A stretch of DNA of 15,122 bases, taken from assembly GCA_047971245.1 (NCBI GenBank), contig JBKDZN010000284.1, positions 1-15,122 of the forward strand, in the 5' to 3' direction. Of this stretch, positions 14,692 through 15,122 are shown piece by piece; the first letter of the stretch is position 1; each line of letters opens with the position of its first letter. The notes beneath the pieces were generated by a model, which searched no databases, was not told where the DNA came from, and worked only from the letters and a program-made list of their open reading frames with translations. The translations under genes and the position numbers were made by a program. This DNA is from CADEDH01 sp047971245 (GTDB taxonomy: Bacteria; Actinomycetota; Acidimicrobiia; Acidimicrobiales; SZUA-35).

Positions 14692-15122
14692 CGGACCCCG
14701 CCGGCGGCCGGCGCCATACCCCGGGCGTCGTCCACATGGTCACAGAACCAGCGGTAGGTCTGCTCGATGCCGGTGGGAAGGTCGATCGAGTACTTCCACC
14801 CCAGGGTGTTGAGCCGGCTGACGTCGAGCACCTTGCGGGCGATGCCGTCCGGTTTGGTGGCGTCGAACACCAGCTCGGCGTCGGGGTGGACGACGTCGCG
14901 GACCAGCCCGGCCAGTTCGGCGATGGTCAGGTCGATCCCCGTCCCCACGTTCACGTGCGACGCGTCGCTGTAGTGGTCCATCAGGAACACGCAGGCGTCG
15001 GCCAGATCGTCGACATGGAGGAACTCCCGGCGGGGCGAACCCGTACCCCAGATCTCCACCGACGAGCCTCCGGTCTCCCGGGCGGTGTGAAACTTCCGCA
15101 TCAGGGCCGGCAGCACATGACT
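14688..15122 (-). CDS. fcl: GDP-L-fucose synthase, C-terminal part (start lies outside the window)
   Basis: The frame runs in from the window edge and ends at 14688, giving the last 144 residues. It opens SHVLPALMRKF, typical of the substrate loop after the catalytic Tyr-Lys region of GDP-L-fucose synthases. IWGTGSPRREFLHVDDLADA follows, containing the Trp and Arg that contact GDP-sugar in the E. coli enzyme. Later motifs, VNVGTGIDLTI and LGWKYSIDLPTGI, also match. The enzyme epimerises and reduces GDP-4-keto-6-deoxymannose to GDP-L-fucose with NADPH. The Rossmann cofactor region is missing only because of the window edge. The gene overlaps the next glycosyltransferase by 4 bases (ATGA). A related short-chain epimerase is the only real alternative, but the motif set points clearly to the fucose enzyme. 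Confidence 0.92.
   Translation of the reverse strand, partial: SHVLPALMRKFHTARETGGSSVEIWGTGSPRREFLHVDDLADACVFLMDHYSDASHVNVGTGIDLTIAELAGLVRDVVHPDAELVFDATKPDGIARKVLDVSRLNTLGWKYSIDLPTGIEQTYRWFCDHVDDARGMAPAAGGVR

Overview
The window is very GC-rich DNA with frequent GTG starts, tight 4-base stop/start overlaps and a DUF222/13E12-type HNH nuclease. This suggests a high-GC actinobacterium, possibly an Acidimicrobiia-like lineage, but no rRNA or other phylogenetic marker is present, so the placement is tentative. All genes lie on the minus strand except the HNH nuclease at 6895-8670.

Region A (about 6664 down to 1, minus strand) is the most interesting part. It is a compact four-gene operon. In transcription order it encodes an intracellular LCAT/PGAP1-like serine lipase/acyltransferase, a caspase-fold protease with a C-terminal region resembling VMAP-C, a MoxR-type AAA+ ATPase, and a large protein. 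The large protein combines a SAV_2336-like/vWA region with an intact MIDAS motif, a pentapeptide-repeat segment and the start of a WD40 propeller that leaves the window at base 1. The junctions are a 2-base gap, a 4-base GTGA overlap and a 20-base overlap, so the four products are probably made together. The layout matches the computationally described vWA-MoxR-VMAP ternary conflict systems, with a caspase as effector and an extra lipase. The last gene is open to the window edge and is easy to miss because it begins with GTG and has no stop inside the window.

Region B (6665-8946) holds the divergent control region of that operon, the plus-strand HNH gene with a repetitive acidic linker, and a 276-base convergent gap with three 17-base tandem repeats.

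Region C (11828 down to 8947, minus strand) is an ArsR-type regulator gene preceded by a perfect 12-base-arm palindrome, then a SulP anion transporter with a STAS domain (GTGA overlap), then a PAPS-type sulfotransferase. A plausible reading is regulated sulfate uptake next to a sulfate-using enzyme.

Region D (15122 down to 11885, minus strand) is the end of a glycan operon: the C-terminal part of GDP-L-fucose synthase, then two GT-B (GT4-like) glycosyltransferases, joined by ATGA overlaps. The last one has a coiled-coil-like segment and a five-unit TGSxK-type tail repeat. No tRNA, rRNA, CRISPR array or insertion sequence was seen, and no gene-free stretch exceeds 300 bases.
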